A DNA stretch of 34,794 nucleotides from Flavobacteriales bacterium (GTDB lineage: Bacteria > Bacteroidota > Bacteroidia > Flavobacteriales > TMED113). The DNA is taken from positions 63,720 through 98,513 of the forward strand of contig PAMG01000014.1 of NCBI GenBank assembly GCA_002707245.1, read 5' to 3'. Position numbers and translations under genes: made by a program. The notes under the pieces are model-generated. The model made no database searches and was not told the origin of the DNA. It saw nothing but the letters and a program-made list of their open reading frames with translations. How positions within the stretch are numbered: the first letter of the stretch is position 1; every line of letters starts with the position of its first letter. This document shows positions 16,345 to 25,258 of the stretch, in pieces.

Positions 16345-17838
16345 ATGAATTTTAAAAAAGCAACATTAAGTCAGAAAATTTTTTTATCAATGATTGGGTT
16401 GATTAGCGTGTCATTGGTGATTGTAGCGTTGATTAATATTCAGCAAATTAAACAAGACACGACAGAGTATAATATTGACAGATTAGCCAGAAAAGATCGC
16501 GCTGTTGCAAAATCAATAGAGGCATCAGTTGACTATAATAAAGATTTATCAGAAGCTTTTAGTCAGCTTTTGAAAGAAGTAGGATATATACATAAATTAA
16601 AAATTAACATATATGATTTGGATGGTAATTTTATTCTTTCTTCAGATGACTCTTTGTTTGTTGAGAAGAGTATCACAGCGCCACTTCCTAATTCGATTAT
16701 TGAACAATGTTTTAATTCTCAAGAAAAAAAAATAAAATATGAGAAGGCGGGTTATTTTGGAACATATAGGATTTTATATGTGCCAGAAAACACAACAATT
16801 CTTAACTCTGGTGAGCCAATAATTACAAATACTCCATTTTGTGTTTTGGATGTTATTTATGATAAAAGTACAAAAACCGAGATTTTAATAAAAACAAATA
16901 CACAAATTAAAAAGTTCATTAAGATATATGTTTTTTTGTTGTTATTTGCCAGCTTGTTTGCCTATATTTTATTAAAGCAAGTTACGGCGCCCCTAAGGTC
17001 GATATCCAAGCACCTCTCTTATACAAACATGAAATCCATTAAACCATTAATATGGCCCGTGCAAGATGAAATAGGGCAGCTTATATCTAGCTACAATAAG
17101 CTAATACAGGAGCTAGATATAAGAACGCAACAATTAATAAAAAGCGAAAAAGAGGGTGCCTGGAAAAAAATGGCTAAACAAATTGCTCATGAGGTTAAAA
17201 ACCCTCTAACACCAATGAGGCTCAGTGTCCAGTATTTAAAAAAATCTTTTGATGACGGCAAGGGTGCTGGGCTGTACTCTGATGAATGGGAAGATAAATT
17301 AAAAGAATTTTCTAAAACGATGATTCAGCAAATAGATACATTAAACAGGATTGCAAATGCTTTTTCCGATTTTGCCAGCTTAAACACTCAAAATCTCGAA
17401 TCTATTTCTATACTAGAAACGGTAAAAGATGTTATACATATTTTTAAAAACAACAACGTACAACTTGTTGCAGAAATAAATTCTACGAACTCTATGAATG
17501 TATATGTTGACAAAACCCATTTAACACGTGTTTTAAATAATCTGATTCAAAATTCTTTACAATCAGAAAGATCAGGTGTCCCAATAAAAGTGGTTGTTGA
17601 TGTAAAAATAAAAAATCAAAACTGTGTTATCCTTGTTAAGGACAATGGGTCCGGTATACCAAAAAATATAAGGGATAAAATTTTTGAACCTAATTTTACA
17701 ACAAAAAATAGTGGAACCGGATTAGGACTTGCCATGGTTAAAAGAATAATAGATGATTTTGGAGGAAGCATTACATATGTAACTGATTTAGATGGAACAG
17801 TTTTTGAGGTTTCTATTCCATTAGAAAAAAAACACTAA
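16345..17838 (+). CDS. NtrY-like sensor histidine kinase
   Basis: A 497-residue membrane kinase with a membrane helix at about 12-31, an extracytoplasmic sensor of about 160 residues, a second helix at about 193-210, a HAMP linker starting at VTAPLRSI, and a dimerisation/phosphoacceptor region AHEVKNPLTPMRLS with His282. The ATPase domain shows the N box NNLIQNSLQSE, G1 VKDNGSGIP and G2 GTGLGLAMVKRI. The KNPLTP form of the H box is typical of NtrY-type kinases. No response regulator gene is adjacent, so its partner lies elsewhere. It begins a plus-strand run and is followed 16 nt later by a crotonase gene. The signal sensed is unknown. Confidence 0.9.
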   Translation: MNFKKATLSQKIFLSMIGLISVSLVIVALINIQQIKQDTTEYNIDRLARKDRAVAKSIEASVDYNKDLSEAFSQLLKEVGYIHKLKINIYDLDGNFILSSDDSLFVEKSITAPLPNSIIEQCFNSQEKKIKYEKAGYFGTYRILYVPENTTILNSGEPIITNTPFCVLDVIYDKSTKTEILIKTNTQIKKFIKIYVFLLLFASLFAYILLKQVTAPLRSISKHLSYTNMKSIKPLIWPVQDEIGQLISSYNKLIQELDIRTQQLIKSEKEGAWKKMAKQIAHEVKNPLTPMRLSVQYLKKSFDDGKGAGLYSDEWEDKLKEFSKTMIQQIDTLNRIANAFSDFASLNTQNLESISILETVKDVIHIFKNNNVQLVAEINSTNSMNVYVDKTHLTRVLNNLIQNSLQSERSGVPIKVVVDVKIKNQNCVILVKDNGSGIPKNIRDKIFEPNFTTKNSGTGLGLAMVKRIIDDFGGSITYVTDLDGTVFEVSIPLEKKH

Positions 17839-17854
17839 ACATAAAATAATAAAT

Positions 17855-18619
17855 ATGATTAATTATAAAGAAAATCAAGAATGTAAAACAGCTATTATTG
17901 AAATTAATAGGCCAACACAATTAAATGCTTTAAATAATAAAGTAATAACAGATTTATCAGATAAATTAAATGATATTGAACACACACCATCAATAAGATC
18001 AGTAATTATAAGCGGTGTTGGCGACAAAGCATTTGTGGCTGGAGCAGATATTAAGGAATTTCAAGATTTTACAACAGAACGCGCCATTGAACTAAGTAAA
18101 AGTGGAAAAATAAAACTATTTAATAAAATATCTCACTTTTCTAAGCCTGTTATATCTGCAATTAATGGATATGCTTTAGGAGGTGGTCTTGAATTGGCAC
18201 TGTCTACACACATTAGAATTGCAAGCTCTTCCGCTAAATTAGGTTTACCAGAGTGTTCTTTAGGGCTAATACCTGGATATAGTGGAACACAGAAATTACC
18301 CCAAATTATAGGTGTTAACCTTGCAATGGAAATGATATTAACTGCAAAGATGATTAATGCAGAAGAGGCGCATAGAATTGGCTTGGTGAACCATGTAGTT
18401 GAGCAAGACAATCTACTAGAAAAATGTTTAAAGATTTGCAAACTATTTCACGGAACCTCTCCGGAAGCACTAAGTTCGGCAATAAAATCTATTAATAGTT
18501 GTTATTTAAATGAAGGTGATGATGTTGAAAGTAGAGAGTTTGGGGCATTATTTGAAACCGATAATTTTAAAGAAGGTGTTAATGCATTTCTTCAAAAAAG
18601 AAAACCGAATTTTAATTAA
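17855..18619 (+). CDS. Enoyl-CoA hydratase/isomerase (crotonase family)
   Basis: A 254-residue crotonase-fold protein. The oxyanion-hole segments are FVAGADIKEF and NGYALGGGLELA. Both glutamates used by enoyl-CoA hydratases are present and correctly spaced by 20 residues (Glu113 in GGGLELA, Glu133 in LPECSLG), followed by GLIPGYSGTQKLPQ. Hydration of short enoyl-CoA in fatty-acid or amino-acid breakdown is therefore likely. No other beta-oxidation gene is nearby, so the pathway is not fixed by context. The stop is directly followed by the ATG of the flippase gene, implying co-transcription. Confidence 0.92.
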   Translation: MINYKENQECKTAIIEINRPTQLNALNNKVITDLSDKLNDIEHTPSIRSVIISGVGDKAFVAGADIKEFQDFTTERAIELSKSGKIKLFNKISHFSKPVISAINGYALGGGLELALSTHIRIASSSAKLGLPECSLGLIPGYSGTQKLPQIIGVNLAMEMILTAKMINAEEAHRIGLVNHVVEQDNLLEKCLKICKLFHGTSPEALSSAIKSINSCYLNEGDDVESREFGALFETDNFKEGVNAFLQKRKPNFN

Positions 18620-20131
18620 ATGAGCGAAATAAAACAACTTTTTAATCAAACTTTAATATATGGTTTTAGCAGCGTAGTTGCACGGATTCTGAATTTTTTT
18701 TTAGTCCCATTATATACTATTTTATTTATGCCCTCGGAATATGCCATTGTTGCAGAAATGTATGCATATGCTGCTTTATTTATAGTAATTGGTTCATTTG
18801 GAATGGAAACGGGTTTTTTTAGGTTCGCCAAGGACAAAGGTGTTGTTGATCAATATTCAACCGATTCTGTATCTAAAGTATTTTCTTCGTCATTTACATT
18901 TTTATTTATTAACGCTTGTATTATAGTGTTTTTGGGTCTTTGTTTTTATCAAAATATTTCAGATACTATTGGTCATGGGAATCATCCGGAATTTGTTTTA
19001 TATTTTCTTTTTATAATAAGTTTAGATCTTATTTCGATTATTCCATTTGCATTATTACGGCAACAAAATAAGGCTATAAAATTTGCTTCTATTAAAACCC
19101 TCAATATTGCTGTAAATATATTTTTCAATTTATTTTTTCTTCTACTTTGTCCGTATCTGCAAGAGCATGGTTTTATGCTTAAATTGGTTAATGGGATTTA
19201 TAGCCCATCTATTTCAGTGGGTTATGTGTTTATTTCAAATTTAATTGCAAGCATTATTACTGTATTAATACTATTGCCAGATATAAAAGCAAATATATCT
19301 AAACCAGATTTTTTAATATTTAAGCGAATGATTCGCTATTCTTGGCCAATATTAATTGCAGGTTTAGCATTCATTATTAATGAAACTATAGACAAACTAT
19401 TATTAAAATATTTATTACAACCAAAATATGGGACAGCAATAGCAATGAATCAATTGGGTATTTATTCAGCGTGTTATAAATTAACTATTTTTATGACTTT
19501 ATTTGTACAAGCATATAGGTTTGCAGCCGAACCATTTTTTTTCAATCAGTTTAAGAAACCAAATGCAAAGATTATTTATTCTTTAATGATGCAAGTTTTT
19601 GTTTTAGTTGCACTTTCTATTTTTTTATTTGTTGTTTTATATATTGATGTGATTAAATTTATTATTCCAGCAGAGGAATACCACAAAGGACTTTCGATTA
19701 TACCAATAGTCTTAATGGCAAATATATGTCTAGGTGTATATTATAATCTATCTGTTTGGTATAAGGTTACCAATAAAACAAGATATGCAGCTATAATATC
19801 AACGATTGGGGCGGTACTAACATTAGTTTTAAATATTATATTTATCCCGATATATGGATATATGGCCGCAGCCTGGACCACCTTACTGTGCTATGGGTCT
19901 ATGATGACAATCTCATTTTATTTAGGTCAGATTCACTTTAAAATACCGTATAAAATTAAATCAATTTTAATATATTTTGGTCTTTCTTTAGGAATCGTTT
20001 TATTTAGTACATTTATAGATGTTAAGATGTATAAAAATATGCAAATTGATAATACGGTTTTATTTATGCTATACCTTATATTTATGTATTCGCAGATAAA
20101 GAAACTGTTTAAACCAATAACAATAAAGTAA
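18620..20131 (+). CDS. Polysaccharide/lipid-linked oligosaccharide flippase (MOP superfamily)
   Basis: A 503-residue polytopic membrane protein with about 14 helices, including the family's opening LIYGFSSVVARILNFFLVPLYT and the mid-protein RYSWPILIAGLAF. This is the Wzx/MurJ-like fold, which flips lipid-linked sugars across the inner membrane for surface polysaccharide or wall synthesis. The exact substrate is not readable. Neighbouring dUTPase and nucleotidyltransferase genes are common companions in Flavobacteriia; the nucleotidyltransferase may supply activated sugar for the same pathway. It begins immediately after the crotonase stop. Confidence 0.88.
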   Translation: MSEIKQLFNQTLIYGFSSVVARILNFFLVPLYTILFMPSEYAIVAEMYAYAALFIVIGSFGMETGFFRFAKDKGVVDQYSTDSVSKVFSSSFTFLFINACIIVFLGLCFYQNISDTIGHGNHPEFVLYFLFIISLDLISIIPFALLRQQNKAIKFASIKTLNIAVNIFFNLFFLLLCPYLQEHGFMLKLVNGIYSPSISVGYVFISNLIASIITVLILLPDIKANISKPDFLIFKRMIRYSWPILIAGLAFIINETIDKLLLKYLLQPKYGTAIAMNQLGIYSACYKLTIFMTLFVQAYRFAAEPFFFNQFKKPNAKIIYSLMMQVFVLVALSIFLFVVLYIDVIKFIIPAEEYHKGLSIIPIVLMANICLGVYYNLSVWYKVTNKTRYAAIISTIGAVLTLVLNIIFIPIYGYMAAAWTTLLCYGSMMTISFYLGQIHFKIPYKIKSILIYFGLSLGIVLFSTFIDVKMYKNMQIDNTVLFMLYLIFMYSQIKKLFKPITIK

Positions 20132-20141
20132 TATATTTTTT

Positions 20142-20576
20142 ATGAGAATAGGCATTATTAATAATTCAAAACACAAAACACCAATCTACAAAACACCAGG
20201 ATCTTCTGGTGTGGATATTTGTGCAAATATTGAGCAAGATATTTTACTAAAATCAAGAGAAAGGGTTGCTGTTCCAACCGGAATTTTTTTGGAAATTCCA
20301 ATTGGTTTCGAAATTCAGGTTAGGCCCAGGAGTGGATTGGCTTTAAAACATGGAATTACTGTATTAAACTCACCTGGCACGATTGATTCAGATTATAGAG
20401 GAGAAATTTTAGTTATATTGGTAAACCATTCCCACGATACATTTAAAATTCAAAATGGAGACAGAGTTGCTCAGTTAGTTTTAGCTAAAGTGGAAAATAT
20501 TACTTGGGATAATATTGATCAACTAACAATAACGCAGAGGGGAACAGGAGGATTTGGTAGCACCGGTAAAAAATAA
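20142..20576 (+). CDS. dut: dUTP diphosphatase
   Basis: A 144-residue trimeric dUTPase that turns dUTP into dUMP and pyrophosphate, keeping uracil out of DNA and feeding dTMP synthesis. All five family motifs are present in order: PGSSGVDICA (19-28), RPRSGLAL (61-68), NSPGTIDSDYRGE with the catalytic Asp82, NGDRVAQLVL (105-114) and the C-terminal arm RGTGGFGSTG (133-142). It lies 10 nt after the flippase gene and 4 nt before the nucleotidyltransferase. Confidence 0.97.
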   Translation: MRIGIINNSKHKTPIYKTPGSSGVDICANIEQDILLKSRERVAVPTGIFLEIPIGFEIQVRPRSGLALKHGITVLNSPGTIDSDYRGEILVILVNHSHDTFKIQNGDRVAQLVLAKVENITWDNIDQLTITQRGTGGFGSTGKK

Positions 20577-20580
20577 CAAT

Positions 20581-21567
20581 ATGAATATAATTATTCCTAT
20601 GGCGGGGAAGGGCACCAGGCTTCGGCCACAGACACTGTCAACCCCAAAGCCATTAATAGAGATAGCAGGAAAATCAATTATTGAAAGAATAATAGACTTA
20701 GTTGTTCAAAAATCAAATATTACTATTCAAAAAATAGGCTTTATTATTGAACGTCCAGAGCAAAATATTGAAAACATGTTAAATAATTTGATGACAAAAA
20801 AAAAGATAAAACATCAAGTTTTTTATCAAGGTGAGGCAAAAGGCACAGCACACGCAATATATTGTGCTAAAAACATGCTTAATGGGCCGGCTTTGATTGC
20901 TTTTTCAGACACCATATTTGATACAGATTTTGATTTTGATATTGAATCAGATGCGTGTATCCTTGTTAAGGAGGTTGAGGACCCTAGTGCATTTGGCGTG
21001 GTTAAATTAAATAATGAGGGATATATTACAGATTTCATAGAAAAGCCTCAAATTCCTATATCTAATTTAGCAATTGTTGGAGTTTATTATTTTAAAAATG
21101 GTTCTGACTTAAAAAAAGAAATTGAACACTTATTAGATAATAACATCATTTTAAATGGAGAATATCAAATTACCACAGCATTAGAAAATTTAAAAAACAA
21201 AAATTTTCAATTCTCGATTAATAGAATTAAAAGGTGGCTAGATTTTGGAAATCCACAGAATGTATTAACCTCACATGTAGAAATATTAAAAAAGGAAGTG
21301 TTGCAAAAAAGAAAGTTTCCCAACACAACAATCCACGAGCCTTGTTATATTGCTCCCACAGCACAAATAGAAAACTCTGTATTAGGCCCAAATGTGAGCG
21401 TCGGAGCAGGAACGGTTATTAAATCCTCTAAAATTAGAAATAGCATTATTCAGAAAAACTCTTCATTAAAGGGGCTCGAAATTCATTCATCAATAATAGG
21501 AAGCAATGTGAAATATAATAATAATTTCAGCTGTGTAAATATTGGCGATTATTGCACGTTTAAATGA
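20581..21567 (+). CDS. Sugar-phosphate nucleotidyltransferase with left-handed beta-helix tail
   Basis: A 328-residue enzyme. The N-terminal domain starts with the signature IIPMAGKGTRLRPQT and TPKPLIEIAGKSIIE, has an FSDTIFDTDFD metal/sugar site, and resembles glucose-1-phosphate thymidylyltransferase or GlmU-type enzymes. The C-terminal 80 residues contain hexapeptide repeats (YIAPTAQIENSVLGPNVSVG), the left-handed beta-helix of acyltransferase-like domains. It activates a sugar-1-phosphate with an NTP; which sugar is unclear. The ATG at 20581 is preferred over an in-frame TTG at 20554 because it begins 4 nt after the dut stop and starts right at the conserved fold. The stop overlaps the next gene as ATGA. 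Confidence 0.9.
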   Translation: MNIIIPMAGKGTRLRPQTLSTPKPLIEIAGKSIIERIIDLVVQKSNITIQKIGFIIERPEQNIENMLNNLMTKKKIKHQVFYQGEAKGTAHAIYCAKNMLNGPALIAFSDTIFDTDFDFDIESDACILVKEVEDPSAFGVVKLNNEGYITDFIEKPQIPISNLAIVGVYYFKNGSDLKKEIEHLLDNNIILNGEYQITTALENLKNKNFQFSINRIKRWLDFGNPQNVLTSHVEILKKEVLQKRKFPNTTIHEPCYIAPTAQIENSVLGPNVSVGAGTVIKSSKIRNSIIQKNSSLKGLEIHSSIIGSNVKYNNNFSCVNIGDYCTFK

Positions 21568-23279
21568 TAGATGTCATGAAAAATATAAATATATATATGT
21601 GCATAGCTTTCAGCACTTTTTTGATTTCTAATGCTCAACAGCAGGAATTTATTAATCAAATTGATAAAAATGAAAAACAATATCTTCAATTTTATTTTGA
21701 TGCAGAAAAGCATAAAGTTTTAGAGGAATATGAACAGGCTTTGATGCTATATGAAAAATGCACCGCCTTAAACCCAGAAGAGTCTTCGGCGTATAATGAA
21801 ATAGCAAAACTTTATTTTTATTTTAAAGAATGGGATAATGCAGAGTATTATATAAAACGAGCTATAGATATAAATGGTAAGAATAGATGGTATTACTATT
21901 TGTTGCTTGACATATATATTATGCAAAATAAAATGGAAGAACAACTTGATGTATATTCTAATCTTATTCAAATAGAACCCAATAATTCAATCTATTATTT
22001 TCAAAAAATCCAAATACTAAGAGAACTTTCTTTATATAAGAGAGCTATTAAATTTATTAAAAAAACAGAATCTAAATTAGGAGAATCAGATGATTTATCT
22101 CTGGAATTAAAAAACATTTTTTTAGATCAAAATAATTTTGAAAAAGCTGAAAAAACGATTCAGTATTTATTAAAAAAACATCCGAGCGACCCAAGATTCT
22201 TGTCAGAATTAGCTTCAGTGTATTTACATTTTAGCAAATATGAGAAGGCAATTTCTGTTTACAATGATTTATTGGTTATAGATAAAAATAATGCCACAGC
22301 AATCATCGCTTTATATAAAATTTATGCAAATAAAAAAGATATTGTTAATCAGGAAATCTATCTTTTAAAGATTGTTGATAACCCAATTATTAATATAGAA
22401 ACAAAAAAAGATATTTTTTACAAACTATTAATTGAAAACAATATTTCTGAACATGCATCATTTCAGTTAATTACAGAAAAAGCAATAAAACTATATCCAA
22501 ACGAGCCTATTTTCAATTTAATTTTAGCTGATATATATGCAAAAGAGGAGCGGTATATGCTTGCAATACCACACTATAATCGTTCACTGAATTCAGGCTT
22601 AATAAAAGACGAATATGTTTACACTAAATTAATAGAAATTTATTTTTTACAAAAAGATTTTGATTTAGCATTAAATACCACAAACCTAGCGATAAGTAGG
22701 TATCCATATAATGCAAGATTATATTATTATAAGGGTCTATCCCACTTTAATAAAAATGAATATAATGAAACCATTGAGGCTTTATTGATGGGTCAAGAAT
22801 TCATTATTGATGAGCCACTATTTAAATCGGAATTTTTCTCTTTAATTGGTGATAGTTATCATAAATTGGGTAGCGATACACAATCAGACGAAGCATATCG
22901 CACAGCTCTTCTATATAATGAACAGAATATATATGTATTAAATAATTATAGTTATTATTTAGCACTTCGTGGTGAAAATTTAAAGACTGCGAAGGACATG
23001 ATTGTAAAATGTAATGAATTAACAGCTGAAAATCCTAACCCATCATTCCTAGACACATATGCCTGGGTCTTATATAAGCTGGAAGAATATAATTTAGCGA
23101 AAACTCAAATTATGAAGGCTATTGATTTACAAACAAATAGTGCCACTCTTTTTGACCACTATGGAGATATTTTAGAGAAGTTAGGGCTGTTTAATGACGC
23201 TTTGGTTCAGTGGAAGAAATCTTTATCAATCAATCCAGATGATTCAGTTGTAAAAGATAAAATCAAGATATATGAATAA
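21564..23279 (+). CDS. Exported tetratricopeptide-repeat protein
   Basis: A 571-residue protein made almost wholly of TPR helical repeats after a short signal peptide ending near SNAQ. Clear repeats include YEQALMLYEKCTALNPEESS, WDNAEYYIKRAIDINGKNRW, YEKAISVYNDLLVIDKNNAT and FNDALVQWKKSLSINPDDS near the end. TPR proteins act as protein-binding scaffolds, here in the periplasm. The ATG at 21564 overlaps the previous stop; an ATG at 21576 gives a cleaner signal peptide (MKNINIYMCIAF) and may be the true start. A DUF4292-like lipoprotein gene follows with an 8-nt overlap. The specific role is unknown. Confidence 0.85.
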   Translation: MIDVMKNINIYMCIAFSTFLISNAQQQEFINQIDKNEKQYLQFYFDAEKHKVLEEYEQALMLYEKCTALNPEESSAYNEIAKLYFYFKEWDNAEYYIKRAIDINGKNRWYYYLLLDIYIMQNKMEEQLDVYSNLIQIEPNNSIYYFQKIQILRELSLYKRAIKFIKKTESKLGESDDLSLELKNIFLDQNNFEKAEKTIQYLLKKHPSDPRFLSELASVYLHFSKYEKAISVYNDLLVIDKNNATAIIALYKIYANKKDIVNQEIYLLKIVDNPIINIETKKDIFYKLLIENNISEHASFQLITEKAIKLYPNEPIFNLILADIYAKEERYMLAIPHYNRSLNSGLIKDEYVYTKLIEIYFLQKDFDLALNTTNLAISRYPYNARLYYYKGLSHFNKNEYNETIEALLMGQEFIIDEPLFKSEFFSLIGDSYHKLGSDTQSDEAYRTALLYNEQNIYVLNNYSYYLALRGENLKTAKDMIVKCNELTAENPNPSFLDTYAWVLYKLEEYNLAKTQIMKAIDLQTNSATLFDHYGDILEKLGLFNDALVQWKKSLSINPDDSVVKDKIKIYE

Positions 23280-23817
23280 GTATATAATTGTTATTTTATT
23301 ATTGTTTTGTGGCTGTGGTGTTTTTAAAATAAAGTCAAAAAAATCAATAAAAAATACAACCACTATAATAATTCATGCAAATATTGAATTGAATAATTTA
23401 TTATCTAGTATTTCCAAAATTAAAACAAAAATTAAAATTTCTGCTGACACTATCACTACTTCTATTTATCCATTTTTAGGTGTTGAACTAGGAAAATTAA
23501 CATTAACAAAAGAAAACATTTTTTTTCAAAATAAATACACTAAACAAAATGACTCGATTTTCTTTAAAAGAAATAATCAGATTAACATAAAAACATTTCA
23601 AAAATCATTTATGCAAAATAACCTGAAAGAGGATACAGTAGAATATAAAAATCCATATAAAAATTGTTTTTTTACGAATTATGTGTTTGTTGACAAATGG
23701 GGAAAAGACAGTTTGTTTTTACCTCAAAAAATAATTATAAAAAACATAGAGAAAGAAACATCTTTTGATAATCTAGATGAAATAAATATAGATTATAAAT
23801 CAGTTACTTTATTTTAA
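23272..23817 (+). CDS. DUF4292-like lipoprotein
   Basis: A 181-residue putative lipoprotein. A basic start and hydrophobic core end in LLLFCGCGVFK, with Cys15 the likely acylated residue. The body has alternating polar and hydrophobic strands (TKIKISADTITTSIYPFLGVELGKLTLT), consistent with a beta-rich LolA/LptC-like shell. Position between a TPR gene and an EnvC-like gene matches DUF4292 genes in Flavobacteriia, and this placement carries most of the call because sequence similarity by eye is weak. It seems shorter than typical members. Function unknown; an envelope role is likely. Confidence 0.65.
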   Translation: MNKYIIVILLLFCGCGVFKIKSKKSIKNTTTIIIHANIELNNLLSSISKIKTKIKISADTITTSIYPFLGVELGKLTLTKENIFFQNKYTKQNDSIFFKRNNQINIKTFQKSFMQNNLKEDTVEYKNPYKNCFFTNYVFVDKWGKDSLFLPQKIIIKNIEKETSFDNLDEINIDYKSVTLF

Positions 23818-23821
23818 GTAT

Positions 23822-25000
23822 ATGAATTTCCCATTAAATTACAGACATATCTTATTTTTTATTTTTTTTTGTGTAAGTAGTTTGTCTGCTCAAAATTATA
23901 ATCAATTAGTAAAGCAAAAAGAAAAGTTAATACAGGAGTCAAAAGCACTTACAAGTAATTTAAAAGAAACTCAGTCAACACAAAAATATACTCTTGAGGC
24001 CCTAAAAATTGTGAATAAACAAATCAGTGTTAAAGAGGGGATATTAAGTTTGTTAGATCAAGAAATAAATGTTTTAAAATCACAGGAAAAACAAATAGAA
24101 AAAGAATTAGAGGTTGTTGTTGTGCAGCTTCAATTATTAAAAAAAAATTATTCTACTTTAATTCAAAAAACACATCATTTATCACTTACCTATAATCGTC
24201 TTTTATTCTTTTTTTCATCGAAAGATTTTAATCAATTACTTAGACGATTTCATCATCTTAGAAAAATGGAAGAGGATAGAAGAAAAAAATATAAATCGAT
24301 ACAAGAAGCAAAGATAGATATAGAAAATAAAAAGCAACTATTAGTAATAAAAAAACTTGAACAGGGCAAGTTGCAAAAAAATAAGAAAACAGAAATTCGA
24401 TTATTGTTGCAAACGAAGCAGTCCAAAGAGTCAACGGTCGATGTTTTAAAAAACAAAGAAGATTCATTGTTGCAAGCACTATCTTCTAAAGAACTGCAGA
24501 AGAAAAAAATAACAAATGAAATTTTATCAATCCTATCTAAGGAAAAAAGTAAGGAAGATGGTTTAACTACAGAATTAAAACTAATATCAAGCAATTTTGC
24601 TTCCAATAAAGGGCGTTTGCCATGGCCAACTACAAAAGGCACCGTTATTACTAAGTTTGGCGAATCACCGCATCCTGTTTTGTCTGGCATTACTATTATG
24701 AATAATGGCATAGAAATTGCTACAACAACAAATGACGTTAGGTCTGTGTTTGATGGTGAAGTTTCAAAGATTATGATACTACCTAATGGATATAAGGTTT
24801 TGATTCTTCGCCATGGAGAGTATTTTTCTGTTTATTCTAATTTATATGATGTAAATGTTCAAAAAGGTCAGAAAATAAAAACCAAGCAGACATTGGGCTC
24901 AATTTATAATCCAAACAGTAAGAAAAGAAATGTGTTAGGTTTTCAAATTTGGAAATCACGAGAAAAATTAAATCCCAAAAATTGGCTTTCAAGCTATTAA
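23822..25000 (+). CDS. EnvC-like amidase activator with degenerate LytM domain
   Basis: A 392-residue exported protein: signal peptide to about residue 25 (ending SLSAQNY), a long coiled coil of about 220 residues rich in Lys, Glu and Gln, and a LytM/M23-fold domain from about 263 to the end. The zinc ligands of active M23 enzymes are missing: the first His-x3-Asp site reads MNNGIEIAT and the HxH site reads VLGFQIWK. Escherichia coli EnvC shows the same loss and switches on cell-division amidases under FtsEX control rather than cutting peptidoglycan itself. The same job is inferred here. It follows the DUF4292-like gene by 4 nt and precedes tatA. Confidence 0.88.
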   Translation: MNFPLNYRHILFFIFFCVSSLSAQNYNQLVKQKEKLIQESKALTSNLKETQSTQKYTLEALKIVNKQISVKEGILSLLDQEINVLKSQEKQIEKELEVVVVQLQLLKKNYSTLIQKTHHLSLTYNRLLFFFSSKDFNQLLRRFHHLRKMEEDRRKKYKSIQEAKIDIENKKQLLVIKKLEQGKLQKNKKTEIRLLLQTKQSKESTVDVLKNKEDSLLQALSSKELQKKKITNEILSILSKEKSKEDGLTTELKLISSNFASNKGRLPWPTTKGTVITKFGESPHPVLSGITIMNNGIEIATTTNDVRSVFDGEVSKIMILPNGYKVLILRHGEYFSVYSNLYDVNVQKGQKIKTKQTLGSIYNPNSKKRNVLGFQIWKSREKLNPKNWLSSY

Positions 25001-25035
25001 AAATCTTTGTACATTTATGGTAAAATATTTTTAGT

Positions 25036-25248
25036 ATGAATATAGTGTTTTTAACTTTCGCAATTTTTGGCATGTCATCAGGGACAGAATGGATTATTAT
25101 TGGGCTAGCTATTTTGCTTTTATTTGGAGGTAGAAAAATCCCCGAATTAATGAAAGGCTTGGGTGGAGGCATAAAAGAATTTAAAAAAGCCACAAAAGAT
25201 GATTCAAACGAAGCGTTTTCAAGCGACAAAGAGCAAAACAAAGAGTAA
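25036..25248 (+). CDS. tatA: Twin-arginine translocase subunit TatA
   Basis: A 70-residue protein with one N-terminal membrane helix (about 17-30), the conserved hinge [20 protein letters not shown], an amphipathic helix and a charged tail rich in Lys, Glu and Ser. TatA forms the pore that passes folded proteins across the inner membrane. No tatC is adjacent. A second ATG at 25072 would drop 12 residues; the longer start is kept since the extra segment is hydrophobic, but either is possible. It starts 35 nt after the EnvC-like gene and ends 10 nt before gatA. Confidence 0.93.
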   Translation: MNIVFLTFAIFGMSSGTEWIIIGLAILLLFGGRKIPELMKGLGGGIKEFKKATKDDSNEAFSSDKEQNKE

Positions 25249-25258
25249 TAAAGCATAG

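Noticed and set aside
15399-16345. Deletion of atpD and atpC after atpG
   Set aside because: Bacteroidota normally carry the beta and epsilon genes in a separate locus, so their absence here is expected.
20554-20580. TTG start nine codons upstream for the nucleotidyltransferase
   Set aside because: It lies inside dut, and the extra residues are not part of the fold; ATG 20581 starts exactly at the conserved first strand.
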